NCBI GenBank assembly: GCA_934648845.1
Contig: CAKUFS010000011.1
Coordinates: 1-64,000 of the forward strand
Direction of reading: 5' to 3'
Source of the DNA: an uncultured Eggerthellaceae bacterium
GTDB taxonomy: Bacteria > Actinomycetota > Coriobacteriia > Coriobacteriales > Eggerthellaceae
DNA: 64,000 nucleotides
Part shown: positions 7,487 to 15,053 of the stretch, piece after piece
How positions within the stretch are numbered: position 1 is the first letter of the stretch
Layout of the letters: each line of letters begins with the position of its first letter
Made by a program: the position numbers and the translations under genes
Notes under the pieces: model-generated
What the model saw: only the letters and a program-made list of their open reading frames with translations
Told to the model about the DNA's origin: nothing
Database searches by the model: none

Positions 7487-9356
7487 CACGGTCTTCCCCT
7501 AGCAATGTTGCAACGTCGTTGGCTCCCTCGAACCCCAAGAACGCATCAAGTCCTTCCAACTCACGACGAAAATCGCTTACCACCTGCTCTTCAAGCGACT
7601 TGTACTCATCGGAATCAAGAGGCTGATATGCCGCCAACTTCTCGCAGATTGCAGCGGTTGTCAGCGGTTCGTACTTCCTGGTAGAAAGCGACTCTTTATA
7701 GCTTGCCTCAATTGCTTCGCGGGCCGCCATGCAAATATCGAAGCGCGGAAGACCCTTCGAGCACGCAACAAGCGTCTCAATCTGAGCCCCCTTCATAGAA
7801 GGATGCTTATTCATCAAATCGTTCCACAAAGACGTACGCTCCGATGCCGTGGGATAATCGATGTCAACCACGGTAAGCGGCTCAAGAATATCAAGGAACG
7901 CGCCTTGGATATCCGCGTCGGTCGAGCACGATGCCAGCACGTACACATCCGGGTTCTCTACCGCGGAGCGAATAAGACGAACCGCCTCGAGCGCACCCTT
8001 TGACGGGCCTTGCGCTCCCGAACGAGAAGACGCGCACTCAAAGCAATCATCATCGAACGGCAGCAAATGACCCCACAAGTCAATATCTTCCAGAAGAAGA
8101 ACGCCCGAACCGTCTATCTGGCCTTTTGACGCATTGAAGCGAAGTCCCAAGCTTGTTTGAGCCATAACGCACAGAACTAAATCGCCATGAATATTCTCGT
8201 CAACGTTAATGCGAACGCCAGGAAGCTCCAGCTCGCCCAGCGTTGCCTCCATGAAACGGGAGGCATCTTCGCGCGCGGCGGATCTGAACACGATTGCATC
8301 CGAAACAGGCATTCCCGAAAGCCCGTGCTTTTCGTTAAGGAACGAAATGAAGTTTTTCAGCTCGGGATTATTTGCAAAGCCAATACCTAACGCATGCATC
8401 TGCTCAATGGCATGTTCAAACCCCGCCATATCGGCATATGTCAAACGGTTTGCAGCCTGAATGCTTTTCTGTCCCGCGCCAGGCAAGCCAAACGCGGCAA
8501 TAGCGCCGTGCCCCCCTTGCAGAATCTGGGACAAAAACGGCAGCACATCGGGCGCCTGCGATGTATCAGCCGCATTCTGGGCATCCCCTTGCTTGCCGAC
8601 AATCGCGGCATGATGCTCCGCGCGGTTGCTTGCACCCGCATCGCCCGTGTTCCGGATAACGAAACGATCAGAAGCGGCACCCGATTTGCCGGAAGCGGCG
8701 GCAGGATCGTCATCGCCCGCCGGCACCTCAGAAGCATTCGCCGCATCAGCTGCATCGGATGCGACGCCGTCATCGCACGCGCTCCCGCCTTCAGGCGCAT
8801 CATTGAGCGCCGGATTCGCCTGATGATACTCGCAAACATCGAAATCGGGGCACTCCGAGCAGTCTTCTTCCGTGCAGATGTCGTCCGTCAGCTCCATTTC
8901 ACCTTCGATTTCATCAAGGAACTCATCGAAGAGTGCATCCATGCCACCGAAACCCATATCGGCAAGCTGCGACGGAATGGAAGAGAGCACTTGCTCAAGT
9001 TCGCCGCGATCAACGCCGAACTCCTCCAAGCGCTCAAGAGCCAAATCTTGCAGGCGCATGACATATTGCTGCACTTCGTCTTGCGAAAGATACGGCTCCA
9101 TCAAGCTGAAAATGTGCTCGGCCAGCGTACGTTGCTTGCCCGAAGCAGCCAAAAACCAAGCCTGCTTCAGACCGTCAATAAAAATGCTTTCAGATGCCAC
9201 GCCCTCTTTTTGGGCGCAATCGAATGCCGCCAAGTAAAGAGACGCCGCCAAAGAGTCGTCCCCCTCTTGCTGCGCACACTGGGCGCGATTCAAATAATCC
9301 AAGGAACGTTTCACAGAACGCGTACCTTCAGTGTTCAACTCGTCATTCCCAAACAC
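7452..9356 (-). CDS. Large unrecognised protein with a degenerate AAA-like C-terminal half
   Basis: I do not recognise a named family. The GTG start at 9356 follows GGAAGGAGG by about 9 bases and gives about 634 residues. The first 160 residues are helical and TPR-like. A Cys-rich acidic segment follows (CTEEDCSECPDFDVC), then an Ala/Asp-rich linker. The second half resembles an AAA+ module: GVLLLEDIDLWG looks like Walker B, VYVLASCST like sensor 1, and PTASERTSLWNDLM like the lid boundary. No Walker A (GxxxxGKT) is visible, so ATP hydrolysis is doubtful. It lies between the HAD phosphatase and the mutY-like gene on the same strand. Confidence 0.7.
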   Translation of the reverse strand: MFGNDELNTEGTRSVKRSLDYLNRAQCAQQEGDDSLAASLYLAAFDCAQKEGVASESIFIDGLKQAWFLAASGKQRTLAEHIFSLMEPYLSQDEVQQYVMRLQDLALERLEEFGVDRGELEQVLSSIPSQLADMGFGGMDALFDEFLDEIEGEMELTDDICTEEDCSECPDFDVCEYHQANPALNDAPEGGSACDDGVASDAADAANASEVPAGDDDPAAASGKSGAASDRFVIRNTGDAGASNRAEHHAAIVGKQGDAQNAADTSQAPDVLPFLSQILQGGHGAIAAFGLPGAGQKSIQAANRLTYADMAGFEHAIEQMHALGIGFANNPELKNFISFLNEKHGLSGMPVSDAIVFRSAAREDASRFMEATLGELELPGVRINVDENIHGDLVLCVMAQTSLGLRFNASKGQIDGSGVLLLEDIDLWGHLLPFDDDCFECASSRSGAQGPSKGALEAVRLIRSAVENPDVYVLASCSTDADIQGAFLDILEPLTVVDIDYPTASERTSLWNDLMNKHPSMKGAQIETLVACSKGLPRFDICMAAREAIEASYKESLSTRKYEPLTTAAICEKLAAYQPLDSDEYKSLEEQVVSDFRRELEGLDAFLGFEGANDVATLLGEDRDDLGSTESDAE

Positions 9357-9405
9357 CGAAAACGCCTCCTTCCTAAGGCAAGCGGCGCTTCGCCGCCCGA
9401 AAAAC

Positions 9406-10101
9406 TTACCACTCAACTATATGCCAATTGCGCTTCTTCGCGTAGCGTTCCAGCGCAGGACCAGGTGAAACAGCAATCGGATGCTGCGAGAACTCAAGAA
9501 GCGGAATATCGGAATAATGATCCGCATAAGCGCATGTCAAATCCCAATTTCCTTCGCCGAACAATTCGTTGCCGAACTTCTTTACGCGGCGCACCTTCTC
9601 TTCGCCCTCAACGGCACGGCCCTGCACCTTGCGCGTGTAGCAGCCGTTCTCGTCAACCACCATGCGAACAGAAATCTGACGCGAAAACGCATGTTTCTCC
9701 ATTGCTCGCAAGATAATGGGCTCAAACGTTGCCGAAATTACCACCACGGTATCGCCCTGCTCCGCATGTCGACGCATGGCCTCGTCCGCCTGAGGGCGGT
9801 ACAGCGGTTCAATCTGCTTATCATAAAACTCATGCAGAAACGCATCGACCTTTTCTTTGGGCTTACCCTCAAACGCGGAAAACACCAAGCCGCGCGCCCA
9901 TTCCTCGCTTTGGGGAAGGTGCCACGCATACGCAATTCCCCAAGCTGCAAGGCGCAAAAGAATCGTGGGGCGCAGCATTTTGCGCGCAGAAAGATACTTC
10001 ACCAGCGCAACGGGAGAGTTTCCCGAAATACTGGTGCCATCGAAGTCAAAAACCACCACGCGGCCTTTTTCCTGCGCTGTTTTATCCTGTTGTTTTTCCA
10101 T
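9406..10101 (-). CDS. HAD-superfamily hydrolase, subfamily IB (SerB-like)
   Basis: A 231-residue HAD phosphatase. Motif I is VVFDFDGTSISGNS near residues 16-29 (nucleophile Asp), motif II is VVVISATFEP, and motif III/IV is the Lys followed by CAYADHYSDIPLLE. The IB subfamily covers phosphoserine phosphatases and related phospholipid-head-group phosphatases; the substrate cannot be chosen from sequence. It is followed by the AAA-like protein gene 50 bases downstream. Confidence 0.85.
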   Translation of the reverse strand: MEKQQDKTAQEKGRVVVFDFDGTSISGNSPVALVKYLSARKMLRPTILLRLAAWGIAYAWHLPQSEEWARGLVFSAFEGKPKEKVDAFLHEFYDKQIEPLYRPQADEAMRRHAEQGDTVVVISATFEPIILRAMEKHAFSRQISVRMVVDENGCYTRKVQGRAVEGEEKVRRVKKFGNELFGEGNWDLTCAYADHYSDIPLLEFSQHPIAVSPGPALERYAKKRNWHIVEW

Positions 10102-10257
10102 ATTTCAAGCCCTTTAGGGCAAGATCCTTTCTTTCAATGCGAAGGCACGAGCGCAAAGATGCGGCCCCTGCAACCTGCTCTGCAAGTGCGGGCCCACGCA
10201 CCGCGCGAAAAACGCATGCACCAACAACTTGCCTATTTTAGCAAATGCAATGCGTCG

Positions 10258-12117
10258 CTAGTCCTTCTCAACGGTATCATCGCAACTCGCAAACTGCGAA
10301 TTGTACAAATCAGCATAGAACCCGTTCTGCGCAAGCAGCTGCTCATGGGTTCCTTGCTCGATAATATCACCATTGTTGATGACTAATATCAAATCTGCGT
10401 TACGAATGGTTGATAAGCGGTGAGCAATCACAAAACTCGTGCGACCCTCCATGAGCGTATCCATAGCACGCTGGATGTGCTCTTCGGTACGCGTGTCCAC
10501 CGAACTTGTTGCTTCATCCAGAATCAGGATGTCGCGGTTCGCCAAAATCGCACGCGCAATAGTCAAAAGCTGCCGCTGACCTTGGCTAATGTTGCTAGCG
10601 TCCTCGTTGATCACAAAGTCGTACCCACCGGGAAGCGTCTGGATGAAGTGATGCGCGCAGCCCGCCTTTGCCGCCGCTTCTACTTCTTCATCGGTCGCGT
10701 CAAGGCGCCCGTAGCGGATGTTGTCGCGAATCGTGCCGTTGAACAGCCACGTATCCTGCAAAACCATACCGAAGCGCGCGCGAATATCGGCGCGGCTGAA
10801 TTCGCGCACATCACGACCATCGATGCGAATGGCACCATCGTTGACATCGTAGAAACGCATGAGCAACTTGACCAGCGTTGTCTTACCCGCGCCCGTTGGT
10901 CCCACCAAGGCAACCATCTGGCCTTTTTTCACAACCGTGGAGAAGTCGTTGATAACGATCTTATCTGGATCGTAGCCAAATTTCACATGATCGAATTCGA
11001 TGCAACCATCGTTTTTCTCGGGCGTTTCCGGATAAAGATCAAGCGACTCTTCTTCCTGATCCAAGAACTCAAAAATGCGTTCGGCGGAAGCGATAAGCTG
11101 CTGGATGATGTTGCTGATTTGCGTCAGCTGGGAAAGCGGCTGCGTGAAGTTTTTCACGTACTGGATGAATGCCTGAATGTCGCCTACCGTGATGATACCC
11201 TGAACGGCGAATACGCTTCCCAGAATAGCCACCACAACATAACCCAAGTTGCCAATGAAGTCCATGACGGGCTTCATGAAGCTCGAAAGATACATGGCGC
11301 GCCATGCAGCCTCATAAAGACGCGTATTCGCATCCTCGAAGTTCGCGACCGTGCTTTCTTGCCTGTTATACGCTTTCACCAGGGAGTGACCGGAGATTGC
11401 TTCTTCCACCACGCCGTTTACTTCGCCCAAAAGACGCTGCTGCGCCAGAAAGTGCTTCTGAGAAAGCTTCACGAACACAAAGATGAGCACCGCGGAAATG
11501 GGCAGCAAAACTAACGTCACCAGCGTCATAAGCGGGTTGATAGTAAGCATCATGACCACGACGCCAATAATCGTGGCGCACGATGTGATCATCTGCGTAA
11601 GGCTTTGATTCAGGCTTTGACCCAGCGTATCAACATCGTTGGTGATGCGCGAAAGCGTATCGCCCACGGAGTTCTTGTCGAAGAACCCGAACGGCATCCT
11701 GTTGATTTTCTCGGCGATATCCTGGCGCAGCTTGAAGCACATGCGCTGCGACACGCCCGACATAATCCAGCTTTGCACAAATGAGCAAATCGAAGAGAGC
11801 GCGTAAAGCCCAAGCGTGGCAAGAAGAATGCCCGCAATGATATCGAAATCAATGCCGCCCGTGCCATTCACTTTCGCAACCAGGCCGTTGAAAAGCTCAG
11901 TTGTAGCCTGCGAGAGCACTTTCGGTCCAATGATGTTGAACACGGTGCTTCCCAGGGCAAACAGCACGACGAAAACAAGCGCAACCTTATATATGCCCAG
12001 GTAGGCGATGAATTTCTTCAGCGTTCCCTTGAAGTCCTTCGCTTTTTCCACAGGACCCATAGCGCCCGGATGGTGTCTCATCCCACCCCTGCGCTTTCCT
12101 TCAGGCATCGGCGTCAT
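10258..12117 (-). CDS. ABC exporter half-transporter B (membrane plus ATPase)
   Basis: A 619-residue half-transporter: a six-helix exporter-type membrane domain (about residues 35-320) fused to an ATPase domain with Walker A VGPTGAGKTT, signature ISQGQRQLLTIARA, and Walker B ILILDEATSSVD. It resembles the second member of MdlA/MdlB or LmrC/D-type heterodimers. Its ATG overlaps the TGA of the upstream half-transporter (ATGA at 12114-12117), so the two are surely co-translated and form one heterodimer. The substrate (drug, lipid or peptide) is unknown. Confidence 0.93.
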   Translation of the reverse strand: MTPMPEGKRRGGMRHHPGAMGPVEKAKDFKGTLKKFIAYLGIYKVALVFVVLFALGSTVFNIIGPKVLSQATTELFNGLVAKVNGTGGIDFDIIAGILLATLGLYALSSICSFVQSWIMSGVSQRMCFKLRQDIAEKINRMPFGFFDKNSVGDTLSRITNDVDTLGQSLNQSLTQMITSCATIIGVVVMMLTINPLMTLVTLVLLPISAVLIFVFVKLSQKHFLAQQRLLGEVNGVVEEAISGHSLVKAYNRQESTVANFEDANTRLYEAAWRAMYLSSFMKPVMDFIGNLGYVVVAILGSVFAVQGIITVGDIQAFIQYVKNFTQPLSQLTQISNIIQQLIASAERIFEFLDQEEESLDLYPETPEKNDGCIEFDHVKFGYDPDKIVINDFSTVVKKGQMVALVGPTGAGKTTLVKLLMRFYDVNDGAIRIDGRDVREFSRADIRARFGMVLQDTWLFNGTIRDNIRYGRLDATDEEVEAAAKAGCAHHFIQTLPGGYDFVINEDASNISQGQRQLLTIARAILANRDILILDEATSSVDTRTEEHIQRAMDTLMEGRTSFVIAHRLSTIRNADLILVINNGDIIEQGTHEQLLAQNGFYADLYNSQFASCDDTVEKD

Positions 12118-14381
12118 TGGACATCACCCCCTTTCGCTAGCTCTTCTTCCGAAAGCTGCGATAGCGCAATTTCGCGGTACGTCTCGCACCCCTCAAGCAA
12201 CTGCTCATGCGTTCCCTGCCCCACAATGCGTCCTTCATCAAGCACGACAATAGTATCGGCGCCCATGATGGTCGAAATGCGTTGCGCGACAATGATAACG
12301 GTCCTACCCGCAAGCTGCGTTTGCAGATCGTGACGTAGCTTCGCATCGGTTTTGTAGTCAAGCGCAGAGAAGCTGTCGTCGAAAAGATACGCGCGAGCAT
12401 CGGTTGCCAAAGCGCGCGCAATAGCCAAACGCTGACGCTGACCGCCTGAAACGTTCGTACCACCTTGCGCGATGGGTTCAAGCACGCCCTCGGGCTTTTC
12501 CGCCACAAAATCGGCCGCTTGCGCAATAGAGAGCGCCTGGTCCCGGCGCTCGGGCGTCATATTGTCAACGCCGTAACCCACATTCGACTCAATCGTACCT
12601 GAGAAAAGAAACGCTTTCTGCGGAACATACCCAAACGTGGAGCGCAGCGCTTTCTGCGAAAGATGGCGAATGTCGATTCCATCTAGCTCAATTGAACCTT
12701 CGTTCACGTCGTAGAAGCGTTCGATAAGACGGATAATAGTTGACTTGCCCGAGCCCGTCGAACCGATAATCGCCGTTGTCTTGCCAGCCGGAGCACAAAA
12801 CGACACATGATCAAGCACGTTTTCGCAGCCATCTGCATAGCGGAAACACACGTCGTTGAAGCGAATCTCGGCGCCTTTAACGGCTTCTTCCGCACTCTTC
12901 GCGGCACTGTTGCCCCAAGCGGCTTCAAAGTCGGAACGAGCCCCTTCCGCGCTCGCCGCGCCTTCCGTGCCCTTGTCCACGCCAGCAGCCTCGAACAGCT
13001 GCGCGTCGTAGACTTCCAGTGCGTCTTGAATGCTTGAAGCGGTATTGATGACCTCGTCCACGCGTTGCGCTGCCACGTTCGCGCGCGGGAACACAACGGC
13101 AATAACGCCAATCATCAAAAAGCTCATCACGATAATCATGGAATACGTAATAAACGCAATCAAGTCGCCCGTTTGCACCGTGCCCAGGTCAACGTAGTGT
13201 CCGCCAACCCACACAATGGCAACCGACACTAAATTCATGACAAGCATCATCGTGGGCATCAAAAACGCCATAGCGCGGTTCGTGAAAAGCTGTGTTCCCA
13301 TCAAGTTGCCGTTTGCCGTCTGAAAACGCTCCAACTCGAAGTCTTCTCTGCCGAACGCGCGAATAACGGGCAAACCCGTAAGGATCTCGCGCGAAACTTC
13401 ATTCACTTTATCAATAAGCACTTGCATCTTTTTGAACTTAGGCATGGTAACGGCAAAAAGAATACCAATAACCAGGGCAATTGCAATGATAGCAAGCCCA
13501 ATAATCCAGCTCATGGACACGTTCGTTTGCGCCACCATAATGATGGCGCCGATACTGATGACCACGGTGTATACCACCATGCGCTGCGCCATCATGCAAA
13601 CCACCTGAATCTGCTGGATGTCATTCGTGCCGCGTGTGATAAGCGATGCGGCAGAAAACGTATCCACTTCGGCATCGGAAAAATCAACAACGCGCTTGAA
13701 GAAGCGGCTACGCAGGTCGCGGCCGATTTTCATGGCATTGCGGCAGCAGAAGAAATTCATGATGCAGTGGACGATAAGCGCAATGGCAGCAAGCGTAATC
13801 ATGATTTTACCCACATGAAGCAGGTAATCCATTTGGATGTCCGCAGTGCTTACCCCGCAGGCATCGTATTCTGCTTTCGCGGCAAGGGTGGCCTGCTGGG
13901 AAAGCAGACTATCGTTATCCAAGCCCGCAGAGGAAAGCACCTGATCGAGACCTTGCTCAATGTCCGCCTTCGTCACATGGCCCGCCTCATACGCTTGACG
14001 CAGAGCCGCAACATCAAAATCAGGCATTGAGTGGGAATAGTAAGAGCAAACCAAAGGAAGCGAGATCGCATCGTCGAGCACCGAACGATACGCTTTCCCT
14101 TCGGCATTCAACACATAATACCCTGCATCCGAATCGAAATCATACGAAACCCGTATCGTTGCTTCATCATCGGCCGATGCAAGCATGGTAACAACACCAT
14201 ACGTATCAGCAGAGAGCACTTCGGGAGATGGGTTTTCAATACCGCTTTGCTGAATACCAACGTCAACGATGTTTGAAGTATACTTAGGAAGAGCCAACTC
14301 ACAGCATGCCTGCACCACAAAGCACAGAACCACAATCAAAAACGCCGCCTTGTGCTCCATCAAATATCGGTATATGCGCAT
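12114..14381 (-). CDS. ABC exporter half-transporter A (membrane plus ATPase)
   Basis: The partner of the preceding half-transporter. The start is ATG 14381 (MRIYRYLMEHKAAF), preceded by AAGGA; about 755 residues. A large extracytoplasmic insert of about 170 residues lies between the first and second membrane helices, as in many Firmicutes and Actinobacteria MdlA-like proteins. The ATPase domain has Walker A IGSTGSGKST, signature VSGGQRQRLAIARA, and Walker B YLFDDSFSALD: the catalytic Glu after Walker B is Asp/Ser here, whereas the partner keeps DEATSS. This asymmetry is typical of heterodimeric exporters with one degenerate site. Confidence 0.92.
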   Translation of the reverse strand: MRIYRYLMEHKAAFLIVVLCFVVQACCELALPKYTSNIVDVGIQQSGIENPSPEVLSADTYGVVTMLASADDEATIRVSYDFDSDAGYYVLNAEGKAYRSVLDDAISLPLVCSYYSHSMPDFDVAALRQAYEAGHVTKADIEQGLDQVLSSAGLDNDSLLSQQATLAAKAEYDACGVSTADIQMDYLLHVGKIMITLAAIALIVHCIMNFFCCRNAMKIGRDLRSRFFKRVVDFSDAEVDTFSAASLITRGTNDIQQIQVVCMMAQRMVVYTVVISIGAIIMVAQTNVSMSWIIGLAIIAIALVIGILFAVTMPKFKKMQVLIDKVNEVSREILTGLPVIRAFGREDFELERFQTANGNLMGTQLFTNRAMAFLMPTMMLVMNLVSVAIVWVGGHYVDLGTVQTGDLIAFITYSMIIVMSFLMIGVIAVVFPRANVAAQRVDEVINTASSIQDALEVYDAQLFEAAGVDKGTEGAASAEGARSDFEAAWGNSAAKSAEEAVKGAEIRFNDVCFRYADGCENVLDHVSFCAPAGKTTAIIGSTGSGKSTIIRLIERFYDVNEGSIELDGIDIRHLSQKALRSTFGYVPQKAFLFSGTIESNVGYGVDNMTPERRDQALSIAQAADFVAEKPEGVLEPIAQGGTNVSGGQRQRLAIARALATDARAYLFDDSFSALDYKTDAKLRHDLQTQLAGRTVIIVAQRISTIMGADTIVVLDEGRIVGQGTHEQLLEGCETYREIALSQLSEEELAKGGDVQ

Positions 14382-14554
14382 ATTCACATCCTTCTTTTTT
14401 AACCGATATATTGTAACGCCGTGCGTTCCCGGGAAGAAAATGCGCTCTGCCTTGTTGCCAAGTTGCCACTTATGGCGCACTAAGTAAAACAGGCAAGATA
14501 ATGCGGGAGGCGAGGCTGCACGAATGACCGCGTAATGGAGGCATGATAGTAGCT

Positions 14555-14583
14555 AGAAAAAGAAAAAACCCGGCGAACCGGGC
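14555..14583 (-). terminator. Terminator after tRNA-Asp
   Basis: On the minus strand a CCCGG/CCGGG stem capped by a TTCG tetraloop is followed by TTTTTTCTTTTT. It lies 14 bases beyond the CCA end of the distal tRNA-Asp. Confidence 0.85.
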
Positions 14584-14596
14584 AGCATTCATAGAA

Positions 14597-14673
14597 TGGC
14601 GGGATGTACGGGACTCGAACCCGCGACCTCTGGCGTGACAGGCCAGCGCTCTAACCAACTGAGCTAACACCCC
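14597..14673 (-). tRNA. tRNA-Asp (GTC), copy 2
   Basis: A 77-nt cloverleaf: acceptor GGGGTGT pairs with ACATCCC, anticodon stem CTGGC/GCCAG with loop CTGTCAC (anticodon GTC), T-loop GTTCGAG, discriminator G, and an encoded CCA. It is identical in sequence to the copy at 14722-14798. Confidence 0.97.
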
Positions 14674-14680
14674 ATTTGTC

Positions 14681-14707
14681 AAAAAAAGCCCGAACAATCG
14701 GGTTTTT
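14681..14707 (-). terminator. Terminator hairpin between the tRNA-Asp genes
   Basis: On the minus strand ACCCGA and TCGGGC form a stem followed by TTTTTTT. It lies between the two tRNA-Asp genes and could terminate the first-transcribed copy in part. A T-run on the other side makes it potentially bidirectional. Confidence 0.7.
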
Positions 14708-14721
14708 CATGGGAGCTGGAA

Positions 14722-14798
14722 TGGCGGGATGTACGGGACTCGAACCCGCGACCTCTGGCGTGACAGGCCAGCGCTCTAACCAACTGAGCTAACACCCC
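14722..14798 (-). tRNA. tRNA-Asp (GTC), copy 1
   Basis: Same 77-nt sequence as the copy at 14597-14673, with encoded CCA. It is the promoter-proximal copy. Both serve the GAC/GAU codons. Confidence 0.97.
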
Positions 14799-14818
14799 AG
14801 CACTTTTCAGCAGTGGAT

Positions 14819-14847
14819 ATATTACGGGTTTCCACGCATCCATGCAA
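14819..14847 (-). promoter_or_regulatory. Promoter of the tRNA-Asp pair
   Basis: On the minus strand TTGCAT and TAATAT are separated by exactly 17 bases. The -10 box lies about 20 bases before the mature 5' end of tRNA-Asp. Confidence 0.75.
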
Positions 14848-15053
14848 GCATTTTTTTGAACTTTTTTGAAAAGTAGGATGAAACGAGCGCGAAAACGAAC
14901 GAAACCAATGCAAACCATCGTCAAAACACCCAGAGCGGAAGGGCGTTCGGTCCACGACTTCGCCCAAATAATGCTTTTTTTCGCAGGAACCCGCTCAACT
15001 TATCCAAGCCTAGGAGTTCAGCTCAACCCTTCCGCCGTAGGCGCAGCACAACG

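Noticed and set aside
14470..14924. Two open frames encoding a peptide with AQLVRALACHARGRGFESRTS
   Set aside because: These are antisense-free read-throughs of the two tRNA-Asp genes, a well-known false protein.
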